Source of the DNA: Streptomyces noursei
Lineage (GTDB): Bacteria; Actinomycetota; Actinomycetes; Streptomycetales; Streptomycetaceae
NCBI RefSeq assembly: GCF_001646665.1
Contig: NZ_LWBU01000091.1
Coordinates: forward strand, 229,654 to 293,653
Reading direction: 5' to 3'
DNA length: 64,000 nt
Program-made: the position numbers and the translations under genes
Part shown: positions 35,705 through 42,976 of the stretch, in pieces
Numbering within the stretch: position 1 is the stretch's first letter
Layout of the letters: each line of letters starts with the position of its first letter
Notes under the pieces: model-generated
Seen by the model: only the letters and a program-made list of their open reading frames with translations
Told to the model about the DNA's origin: nothing
The model's database searches: none

Positions 35705-38035
35705 TCAGCTGCGCAGCGGACCCTCGCACGTGTAGTCCGAGGTGCCGGCGGTCCGGTCGGCCCAGATCTCCACCTCACCGAAGGAGCAGTTCATGTCGGC
35801 GAGGTTGGTGGAGGCGGGGGCGGACCGGTCGAGGAGGAAGTGGTCGACCGTCCCGGACATGTCCTGGAAGACCCGGTCGGGGTTCGCGGCGTCGGTGAGG
35901 CGGGCGGTGACGCGGCCGGTGCAGACGAACCGCCGCATGGAGGTGTCGCCGTTGTCGGCGCAGGCCGGGGCGGACCCCGTGGCGGCCGCGAAGGAGGAGC
36001 GCACCGCCTCGGCGGTGGCGTCCCGCAGCCGGTCGTTGGGCGTGTACCGGGTGTTCGGTACGAACAGGTCGTCGACCTCGGCGATGCGCGCGTCCAGGTA
36101 GGCGTCGTAGGCCCGCTGGACGGCCGGGTCCGAGCCGAGCCGGTCGCGCCAGGCGTCGAAGGCGGCCGGGTCGTCGGCCCTCAGGTGCCGGTACATCTCC
36201 CGCAGCTGCGCGGGCCGTTCGGCCCACAGGTAGGTGAAGAAGGTGCCCGCGTACGCGTAGAAGCGGAAGCCGTCCCCGTCGTAGGTGGCGTGCAGCAGCC
36301 GGTCCACGCTCATCCTCGGGCGGCCGTTCGCGGTGTCGGCGATGACGCTGCGGACGAGCGACCTGCGGGCGGCGACCCCGTCGTCGCGGGTGGCCCCGTC
36401 GAAGAACTCGGCCGTGCCCTCGTCCATGGCGGTGGTGCGGTCGCGCTCGTACCAGGGCCCTTCGCCGAAGAAACCGGGCACCGCGAACCGGCCGTTGAGG
36501 TAGTGGACGTACTCGTGCCGGAACAGCTCCTCCAGGGTGAGCGAGGAGTCCTGGGGGACGCGGCGCTGGTAGGTGTAGAAGGTCGCGCCGCGCTCGATGT
36601 AGATGCCGCCGTTGTCGGTGTCCATGCCGGTCAGCAGCGGGTGGTAGTTCTCGTAGTCCGCGCGGGAGGCGTACAGGACGATGTTCAGGCTGGTGTTGGT
36701 GTCGCCGGCGAGCGGCCGCTCGGTGCCGAGCACCCGGTGGAACTGGGCCCTGACCTGCTTGCTCGCGTAGTAGAGCTGGTCGACGGTGGCGCGGTCGAGG
36801 CCGGTGCGGACCTTGATGGCCCCGTTGTCGTAGCGGTACGCGTGCGGGAAGATCTCCCGCACGATGTCGTCCTTGCAGACCGCGTACGGCTCGCAGGCCC
36901 CGTAGAAGTCCAGCCAGGACGCGAGCCGTGCCCAGGGCGCGCTGCCGCGGCCGAAGTCGCGGACGACGGGGGCGAGCAGGGCGCCGAGGTCGGGCACGAT
37001 CGTGGACGTGAGGGGCGCGATCTGGCCGAAGCGCCCGTACTCGGCGAGGGCGTCGCGCACGACCCACTCGTTGGGCGTGCCCTTGAGGTGGGTGTACCCG
37101 GCGAACTTCCGGAAGGCGTCGCGGTACGCGGTGTTGCGGGCGACGAGCGTGTGGAAGGCGGTGTCCTTGTTGCCCGGGTAGACGCCCAGGTAGTTCACGG
37201 ACAGCGCGGCGAGGGCGGCCCCTCCCCAGGCGGGGTCCTTGTACGTGGTGGTGTGGTACCGGTCCATGGTGGCCAGCACCCGGCGCACGAGGTCGAGCTG
37301 GGAGTGGCGCAGTCCCGGGGCGCTGCCCGCGTAGAGGGCCTCGCGCAGGGACTCGGCGTTGGTGCGGGTCGCGTCGAAGGAGCGGCGGGCGGTGCCGAAG
37401 GCGTGGACGGCGCGGCGCATGGCCTCGGTGGTGGGCGGGTCGGTGACGTCGATCTCGCCGCGGGAGAAGTCGTGGTACGCCACCGCGTGCAAGTAGGTGA
37501 GCATCTCCAGCAGGTGGCTGCCGTTCCTGCCGTCGTGGCCGGCGGCGAGGGCGGATATGCGGCGGGAGACGGCCTGGACGTGCGCGTCGGACATCACGGG
37601 GGCGAGGCGGGCGTCCCAGGTCCAGATGAGGCCGCGCAGGCAGCCGTCGGCGGTGACGGCCGGGTCGGCGAGGAAGTCGGCGAACGGCTCCGGGCCGAGG
37701 CGGGTGACGTCGTCGAGGACGCACGCGGCCGCGGACGCCGGGGCGGTCGGCGTCCGGGGGCCGGGGACGCGGGGGCCGCTCAGCGCTCCGGGGGCGGGGG
37801 CGGCCCGCGGGGCGGACCGCGGTGCGGTGGCGAGGCGTTCGACCTCGTCGTGCGGGGTGCTCCCGCCGGTGCCGGTGGTGGTGCCGGCCGGGGCGGGGCG
37901 CTGCTGCGGCACGTACGCCTCGGCGGCGGGCGCGGCGCACACGCCCGCCCCGAGCAGGGTGGCGGTGGCGACGGCTGCGGCGAGGAGGGCTCTGCGGACG
38001 GGGCGTCGGGGACGGCCCGGGGATCGCTGGGACAC
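35705..38035 (-). CDS. Secreted microbial collagenase (peptidase M9)
   Basis: A 776-residue secreted metalloprotease. The N-terminus has a basic region, then a hydrophobic stretch ending in an AEA-type cleavage site, a Sec signal peptide of about 40 residues. A Pro/Thr-rich linker follows, then the helical activator domain. The catalytic domain has HEYVH (about residues 506-510) and a downstream DEGTAEFF glutamate, the zinc ligands of gluzincin collagenases. The GTG at 38035 has AGGAG at the right distance and directly precedes the signal peptide; the frame stays open to 38176 but those residues look non-secretory. No separate collagen-binding domain is evident, though the C-terminal 100 residues may be a small accessory domain. 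It lies upstream of the hydroxyproline operon on the same strand. Confidence 0.9.
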   Translation of the reverse strand: MSQRSPGRPRRPVRRALLAAAVATATLLGAGVCAAPAAEAYVPQQRPAPAGTTTGTGGSTPHDEVERLATAPRSAPRAAPAPGALSGPRVPGPRTPTAPASAAACVLDDVTRLGPEPFADFLADPAVTADGCLRGLIWTWDARLAPVMSDAHVQAVSRRISALAAGHDGRNGSHLLEMLTYLHAVAYHDFSRGEIDVTDPPTTEAMRRAVHAFGTARRSFDATRTNAESLREALYAGSAPGLRHSQLDLVRRVLATMDRYHTTTYKDPAWGGAALAALSVNYLGVYPGNKDTAFHTLVARNTAYRDAFRKFAGYTHLKGTPNEWVVRDALAEYGRFGQIAPLTSTIVPDLGALLAPVVRDFGRGSAPWARLASWLDFYGACEPYAVCKDDIVREIFPHAYRYDNGAIKVRTGLDRATVDQLYYASKQVRAQFHRVLGTERPLAGDTNTSLNIVLYASRADYENYHPLLTGMDTDNGGIYIERGATFYTYQRRVPQDSSLTLEELFRHEYVHYLNGRFAVPGFFGEGPWYERDRTTAMDEGTAEFFDGATRDDGVAARRSLVRSVIADTANGRPRMSVDRLLHATYDGDGFRFYAYAGTFFTYLWAERPAQLREMYRHLRADDPAAFDAWRDRLGSDPAVQRAYDAYLDARIAEVDDLFVPNTRYTPNDRLRDATAEAVRSSFAAATGSAPACADNGDTSMRRFVCTGRVTARLTDAANPDRVFQDMSGTVDHFLLDRSAPASTNLADMNCSFGEVEIWADRTAGTSDYTCEGPLRS

Positions 38036-38143
38036 CTGCGGCTCCTGTGTCGGAGGTGGGGGATGGTCCTTGCAGCGGTACGGACGGCCAGTGGTGCGCG
38101 CACGATCGGCGCTTTTGTTGGGTGCATGCCACTGCCGTGTGAC

Positions 38144-38174
38144 GTGCAACATAGTAATGTGACATTGCACTGAC
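38144..38174. promoter_or_regulatory. Dyad in the collagenase upstream region
   Basis: GTGCAA (38144-38149) and TTGCAC (38165-38170) are inverted, and inside them AATGT-G-ACATT (38156-38166) is a perfect 11-base palindrome of GntR-type look. AGTAAT (38153) and ACATTGCACTGAC (38162-38174) are close to AGTAAT and ACATGTTACTGAC in the hydroxyproline operator region. The site lies about 110-140 bases upstream of the collagenase GTG. Confidence 0.5.
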
Positions 38175-38221
38175 AACCCTTCAGTCCCCGTGGGAACCGG
38201 AGTGCCGCCCTCCTCAGCGCC

Positions 38222-38881
38222 TCACACGTCGGCCGTCAGGACGTACCGCTCGTCGCCGACCGGAGCGCCCCACAACTCCGCCCGGCCGTCCAGCCGTTCG
38301 ACGCGCACCTCACCGCCGACCAGCGGACGCACCGCCGCCGCCAGCTCCCCGGCCCCGACGCCACCACTCCACGGCAGGGCCTCCGCACCGGCCGCGTACG
38401 GCACGCCCCGCTCCCCGGCCTCGCGCCACCGCCCCTCGACCATCACCAGCCGGCCGCCCGGGCGCAGCCGTGCCACCCAGCCGCGCAGGGCGGCCTCCGG
38501 GTCGGGCAGCGTCCACACCAGGTGGCGGCAGAGCACCGCTCCGAACCGCGTCTCCCCCGTCGGCGGTTCCATGGCGTCGCCGACCAGGAACCGCCCCGCC
38601 CGCCCGGCGGCCGCGAGCTTGGCGCGGGCCCGCCCGACCATCCGCGGGGCCAGGTCCACACCGGTCACCCGGTGCCCCTCCTCGGCGAGCAGCAGGGACA
38701 GCGACCCGGTGCCGCAGCCCACGTCGAGGACGTCGAGCGGCCCGGCCGGCAGCCACGACCGCAGAGCCGCGGCCCAGGCGGCCCGCGTCGGGGCGGCGCG
38801 CAGGCCATGGTCGGGCTCGTCGTCGAAGGACGCGGCGGCGGCGTCCCAGTAGGCGGCGATCGGCGTGCGGTCGTCGGTCAT
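38222..38881 (-). CDS. Class I SAM-dependent methyltransferase
   Basis: A 219-residue enzyme with motif I VLDVGCGTGSLSLLLAEEG (about residues 50-68), acidic VTGVDLAP after the second strand, and LVGDAMEPP. It is of the Methyltransf_11/25 type, and the substrate cannot be told. It starts 29 bases downstream of the RidA stop on the same strand, so it may be the third gene of the acyl-CoA dehydrogenase-RidA transcript, though an unrelated passenger role is equally likely. Confidence 0.82.
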   Translation of the reverse strand: MTDDRTPIAAYWDAAAASFDDEPDHGLRAAPTRAAWAAALRSWLPAGPLDVLDVGCGTGSLSLLLAEEGHRVTGVDLAPRMVGRARAKLAAAGRAGRFLVGDAMEPPTGETRFGAVLCRHLVWTLPDPEAALRGWVARLRPGGRLVMVEGRWREAGERGVPYAAGAEALPWSGGVGAGELAAAVRPLVGGEVRVERLDGRAELWGAPVGDERYVLTADV

Positions 38882-38910
38882 GCCCCGATGCTGCCAGGGG
38901 GCACTGACAG

Positions 38911-39309
38911 TCAGTCCAGGACGGCGAACCCGTCCAGCTCCACCAGCGCCCGTTCGTCCCAGAGGCGGGCGGCGCCGATCACCGCCATCGCCGGGTAGGC
39001 GCGGCCCGCCAGCCGGCGCCAGACCCGGCCCAGTTCGGCGGCGTGCGCCCGGTAGTCGCCGACGTCCGTGGCGTACACGGTGACGCGGGCGAGGTCGGCG
39101 GGGGTGCCGCCGGCGGCCTTGAGCGCGGTCAGCAGGTTGCCGAGCGCCGTCTCGAACTGGTCCGGCAGGGTCTCCCCCACCACCCGCCCGTCACCGTCCA
39201 GGGCGGTCTGCCCGGCGAGGAAGACGAAGCGGGAACCGGTGGCGGTGACGGCGTGCGAGAACCCCGAGGGCGGGGACAGTTCGGCCGGATTGAGGCGTTC
39301 GAGGCTCAT
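38911..39309 (-). CDS. RidA (YjgF/YER057c/UK114) family enamine/imine deaminase
   Basis: A 132-residue trimeric chorismate-mutase-like fold protein; FLAGQTALDGDGRVVG and the QFETALGNLLTALKAAGG helix are the family core. The C-terminal ALVELDGFAVLD replaces the classical IEIEAIA. The catalytic Arg expected in PARxxxxV corresponds to YPAMAVIGAARLW, where it reads Met, so this is not archetypal RidA and activity may differ. Its ATG overlaps the acyl-CoA dehydrogenase stop by 4 bases. Within an anthraniloyl-CoA pathway it would fit the hydrolysis of an enamine or imine to release ammonia after ring opening. Confidence 0.85.
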   Translation of the reverse strand: MSLERLNPAELSPPSGFSHAVTATGSRFVFLAGQTALDGDGRVVGETLPDQFETALGNLLTALKAAGGTPADLARVTVYATDVGDYRAHAAELGRVWRRLAGRAYPAMAVIGAARLWDERALVELDGFAVLD

Positions 39310-40418
39310 GAGGCGTACAGCTCCTTCGCGATGACGGTGCGCTGGACCTCGGTCGCGCCCTCGTAGATGCGGGGCGCGCGCACCTCCCGGTAGAGGTGCT
39401 CCAGCAGGTGTCCGCGCTGCAGGGCCCGGGCGCCGTGGAGCTGGACGGCGGCGTCCACGACGTACTGGGCGGTCTCGGTGGCGAGCAGCTTGGCCATGGC
39501 CGCCCGCTTGGGCACGTCGGTGGCGCCCGCGTCGTACGCCGCCGCCGCCGCGTACACCAGCAGGCGGGCGGCCTCCGTGCGGGTCGCCATCTCGGCGACC
39601 CGGTGCGATACGGCCTGGAGGTCCTTGAGCACGCCGCCGAAGGCGGCCCGGCCGGCCGTGTGGGCGAGCGTGGCCTCCAGGGCCGCCTGGGCCATGCCCA
39701 CCGCGAACGCGCCGACACTGGGCCGGAAGAGGTTGAGGGTGGTCATCGCCACGCGGAAGCCCCGGTCCACCTCCCCGAGGACGTCGGCCGGGCCGACCGG
39801 GACGCCGTCGAACAGCAGGCTGCCGATCGGGTGCGGGGACAGCATGTCCAGGGGGCTGCCGGTCAGGCCCGGCCGGTCGGCCGGGACCAGGAAGGCCGTG
39901 ACGCCCCGCGCCCCGGCGCCCGGGGTGGTGCGGGCGAAGACGGTGTAGAAGTCGGCCTCGGGGGCGTTGGAGATCCAGCGCTTCTCCCCGGCCAGCAGCC
40001 AGCCCTCGCCGTCCGGCACCGCCTCCAGGGCGAGCGCCGCCGCGTCCGAGCCCGCGTCCGGCTCGCTGAGCGCGAAGGCGGCGACCGCCCGTCCCTCCGT
40101 CACCTCCGGGAGCCAGCGCGCCCGCTGCCCCGCGGTCCCGAACGCGGCGACCGGGTGGGCGCCGAGCCCCTGGAGGGCGAGGGCCGTCTCCGCCTCCGTA
40201 CAGGTCTGGGCGAGGGACTCGCGCATCAGGCACAGGTCGAGGGCGCCCGCGCCGAAGAGCCGCCCGATCAGGCCGAGTTCGCCGAGAGCGGCGACGAGCG
40301 GCCGGTCGACGTGCCCCGGCGCGCCCTTCTCGGCGAGCGGCCGCAGCCGTTCGGCGCCCAGGGCGCGCAGCTCGGCACACCAGGCGGTCTGGGCCGGATC
40401 GAGTGAGAATACGGGCAT
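39306..40418 (-). CDS. Acyl-CoA dehydrogenase family protein
   Basis: A 370-residue FAD enzyme with the ACAD domains in order: helical N-terminus, middle beta domain with AFALSEPDAGSDAAALA and WISNAPEADFY, and C-terminal helical domain ending IYEGATEVQRTVIAKELY. The ATG has GAGGGGG about 6 bases upstream. It is the first gene of a leftward unit with RidA, divergent from the CoA ligase. It probably oxidises an alicyclic or dicarboxyl-CoA intermediate formed after ring reduction of the aromatic CoA ester. Confidence 0.9.
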   Translation of the reverse strand: MPVFSLDPAQTAWCAELRALGAERLRPLAEKGAPGHVDRPLVAALGELGLIGRLFGAGALDLCLMRESLAQTCTEAETALALQGLGAHPVAAFGTAGQRARWLPEVTEGRAVAAFALSEPDAGSDAAALALEAVPDGEGWLLAGEKRWISNAPEADFYTVFARTTPGAGARGVTAFLVPADRPGLTGSPLDMLSPHPIGSLLFDGVPVGPADVLGEVDRGFRVAMTTLNLFRPSVGAFAVGMAQAALEATLAHTAGRAAFGGVLKDLQAVSHRVAEMATRTEAARLLVYAAAAAYDAGATDVPKRAAMAKLLATETAQYVVDAAVQLHGARALQRGHLLEHLYREVRAPRIYEGATEVQRTVIAKELYAS

Positions 40419-40452
40419 TCATGCCCCCTCGGAAGTCATCTATCGCGGGCCG

Positions 40453-40492
40453 TTGACTGTCGTCACATGAACGATACGCTCGATGAGCGTTC
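40453..40492 (+). promoter_or_regulatory. Promoter and dyad for the CoA ligase-PaaX unit
   Basis: TTGACT (40453-40458) and TACGCT (40475-40480) are 16 bases apart, a good housekeeping-type promoter pointing to the ligase. GAACG (40469-40473) and CGTTC (40488-40492) form an inverted pair spanning the -10 and predicted start point, a likely repressor site for the PaaX-family regulator in the same transcript. Confidence 0.6.
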
Positions 40493-40515
40493 CCACCACG
40501 ACAAGGGGGCGAACC

Positions 40516-42153
40516 ATGGAGCTCACGCCATCGGCGCATCGTGACACCTTCGCCCGGGACCACCTGCCACCGCGCGAGCAGTGGCCGGAACTCCTCTTCG
40601 ACCTGCCGGAACTGCGCTACCCCGACCGGCTCAACTGCGGGGCGGAACTGCTGGACCGCACGGTGGACCGGTTCGGCGCGGACCGGCCGGTCTTCCGCGA
40701 CGGCGCCGGGCGCGTCTGGACGTACGGCGAGCTGCGCACCCGCGTCGACGGGATCGCCCACGCGCTCACCCGGGACCTGGGCGTCGTCCCCGGCAACCGG
40801 GTGCTGCTGCGCGGTCCCACCACGCCGTGGCTGGCCGCCTGCTGGCTGGCGGTGATGAAGGCGGGCGGGGTCGCGGTCACCGTCCTGGCCGGGGCGCGCG
40901 CTCCGGAACTGGCCGTCATGTGCGAGATGGCCCGCGTCGGCCACGCCCTGTGCGACGTCCGGGCGGTGGACGACCTGGTGAAGGCGGAGGTACCGGGGCT
41001 GCGGGTCACCGCGTACGGCGGGGACGCGCCCGACGACCTGCTGCGCCTCGCGGCCCGGCGCCCCGGCGCGTACGAGGCGGTCGCCACGGCGGCCGACGAC
41101 GTGGCGCTGATCGCGTTCACCTCCGGCACCACCGGGCGGCCCAAGGGGTGCATGCACTTCCACCGCGACGTGCTGGCCGTCGCCGACACGTTCTCCGCGC
41201 ACGTGCTGCGGCCCGGGCCGGACGACCTGTTCGCGGGCAGCCCGCCCCTGGGCTTCACCTTCGGGCTGGGCGGCCTGGTGATCTTCCCGATGCGGGCGGG
41301 CGCCTCGGCGCTGCTCCTGGAGCAGGCCGGGCCCGCGCAGCTCCTGCCCGCCGTGGCCGAGCACCGGGTGACCGTGCTGTTCACCGCCCCGACCGCCTAC
41401 CGGCTGATGCTCGACGAGCTCGACGGGCACGACACCGGCTCGCTGCGCCGCTGCGTGTCGGCGGGCGAGAACCTGCCCGCCGCCACCTGGCGGGCCTGGT
41501 ACGAGCGGACCGGACTGCGCCTGATCAACGGCATCGGCGCGACCGAGCTGCTGCACATCTTCGTCTCGGCGGCCGACGGCGCCGCCCGCCCCGGCACCAC
41601 CGGGGTGCCGGTCCCCGGGTGGCACGCGCGCGTGGTGGACGGTTCCGGTGCCCCCGTCCCCGACGGGCAGGAGGGGTACCTGGCGGTGCGCGGTCCGGTC
41701 GGGTGCCGCTACCTGGCCGATCCGCGGCAGCGCGAGTACGTCCGGCACGGCTGGAACATCACGGGCGACACCTACGTACGCGAACCGGACGGCCACCTGC
41801 GCTACGTCGCCCGCGCGGACGACATGATCATCTCCGCCGGCTACAACATCGCCGGCCCCCAGGTGGAGGAGGCCCTCCTCGCCCACCCCGACGTGCTGGA
41901 GGCGGCGGTGGTGGGCCACCCCGACGACGTCCGCGGCCAGGTGGTCGTGGCGTACGCGGTGCTCCGGGACGGCCTGCCCCGCGACGACACCACGGCCGAG
42001 GCCCTGCGCGCCTTCGTGAAGGGCCGTCTCGTCCCATACAAGTGCCCGCGCCGGATCGTGTTCCTGGACGCGCTCCCGCGCACGGCCACCGGCAAGCTGC
42101 AACGGTTCCGGCTGCGCGACCAGGACACGCCCGGGGACACGCCCGTAAAGTGA
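40516..42153 (+). CDS. Benzoate/2-aminobenzoate-type CoA ligase (AMP-binding)
   Basis: A 545-residue acyl-adenylate enzyme. Motifs: TSGTTGRPKG, the NGIGATELLHIF strand that in this family contacts an aromatic acid, GDTYVREPDGHLRYVAR with the hinge Asp, and TATGKLQR with the catalytic Lys. The layout matches benzoate-CoA and 2-aminobenzoate-CoA ligases. The ATG at 40516 follows AAGGGGG; the open frame continues to 40483 but that would lie at the promoter. It would activate the aromatic acid for the monooxygenase-reductase encoded nearby. Salicylate is an alternative substrate. Confidence 0.88.
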   Translation: MELTPSAHRDTFARDHLPPREQWPELLFDLPELRYPDRLNCGAELLDRTVDRFGADRPVFRDGAGRVWTYGELRTRVDGIAHALTRDLGVVPGNRVLLRGPTTPWLAACWLAVMKAGGVAVTVLAGARAPELAVMCEMARVGHALCDVRAVDDLVKAEVPGLRVTAYGGDAPDDLLRLAARRPGAYEAVATAADDVALIAFTSGTTGRPKGCMHFHRDVLAVADTFSAHVLRPGPDDLFAGSPPLGFTFGLGGLVIFPMRAGASALLLEQAGPAQLLPAVAEHRVTVLFTAPTAYRLMLDELDGHDTGSLRRCVSAGENLPAATWRAWYERTGLRLINGIGATELLHIFVSAADGAARPGTTGVPVPGWHARVVDGSGAPVPDGQEGYLAVRGPVGCRYLADPRQREYVRHGWNITGDTYVREPDGHLRYVARADDMIISAGYNIAGPQVEEALLAHPDVLEAAVVGHPDDVRGQVVVAYAVLRDGLPRDDTTAEALRAFVKGRLVPYKCPRRIVFLDALPRTATGKLQRFRLRDQDTPGDTPVK

Positions 42154-42157
42154 TCAC

Positions 42158-42976
42158 GTGGCCGAGCAGCACACCCCGCGTTCCCTGATCGTCTCCCTGT
42201 ACGGCGCGTACGGGCGGACGGCCGACAACGCCCCGCTGCCGGTGGCCGAGCTGATCCGGCTGCTGGCGGTGCTGGGCGTGGACGCGCCGTCCGTGCGCTC
42301 CTCGGTGTCCCGGCTCAAGCGGCGCGGGCTGCTGGAGCCTCGCCGCACGGCGGACGGGGCCGCCGGGTACGCCCTCTCGGAGGACGCCCGGCAGCTCCTC
42401 GACGACGGCGACCGGCGGATCTACGCGGCCGGCGAGCCGCACGAGGACGACGGCTGGGTGCTCGCCGTCTTCTCGGTGCCGGAGGCCGAGCGGCACAAGC
42501 GGCACCTGCTGCGCTCGCGGCTGGGCCGGCTGGGCTTCGGGACGGCGGCGCCGGGGGTGTGGATCGCACCCGGCACGCTGTACGAGGAGACCCGGCACAC
42601 CCTCGAACGGCTCCAGCTCGACCCGTACGTGGACCTGTTCCGGGGCGAGCACCTCGGCTTCGCGGCGACGGCGGAGGCGGTGGGCCGGTGGTGGGACCTG
42701 GCGGCGATCGCCAAGCTGTACGAGGAGTTCCTCGACCTGCACGAGCCGGTCCTGCGCGCCCGGGCGGCCCGCGAGCCGTCCCCCGAGGAGGCCTACCGCG
42801 ACTACCTGCTGGCCCTGGACTCCTGGCGCCGCCTGCCCTACGCGGACCCGGGCCTGCCGGCCGCCCTGCTCCCGGCGGGCTGGCCGGGCGGCCGGGCGGC
42901 GGCCGTCTTCGGCGGCCTGCACGGGCTGCTGCGGGACAGGGGCGAGGCGTTCGTCAGGAGCGGGGCGCCAGGCTGA
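42158..42976 (+). CDS. PaaX-family transcriptional regulator
   Basis: A 272-residue repressor: N-terminal winged helix (about residues 8-75, PSVRSSVSRLKRRGLLEPRR), central domain (WVLAVFSVPEAERHKRHLLRSRLGRLGFG) and a C-terminal helical domain (YEEFLDLHEPVLRARA). PaaX proteins repress aromatic CoA pathways and release DNA when an aryl-CoA binds. Only 4 bases separate it from the ligase stop, so it is co-transcribed and autoregulated. It ends 23 bases inside the convergent monooxygenase gene. Confidence 0.92.
   Translation: MAEQHTPRSLIVSLYGAYGRTADNAPLPVAELIRLLAVLGVDAPSVRSSVSRLKRRGLLEPRRTADGAAGYALSEDARQLLDDGDRRIYAAGEPHEDDGWVLAVFSVPEAERHKRHLLRSRLGRLGFGTAAPGVWIAPGTLYEETRHTLERLQLDPYVDLFRGEHLGFAATAEAVGRWWDLAAIAKLYEEFLDLHEPVLRARAAREPSPEEAYRDYLLALDSWRRLPYADPGLPAALLPAGWPGGRAAAVFGGLHGLLRDRGEAFVRSGAPG

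Noticed and set aside
38222..38881. Methyltransferase as a phage-defence DNA methylase.
   Set aside because: It is small, lacks NPPY/DPPY-type or cytosine-methylase motifs, and sits with the aromatic catabolic genes.
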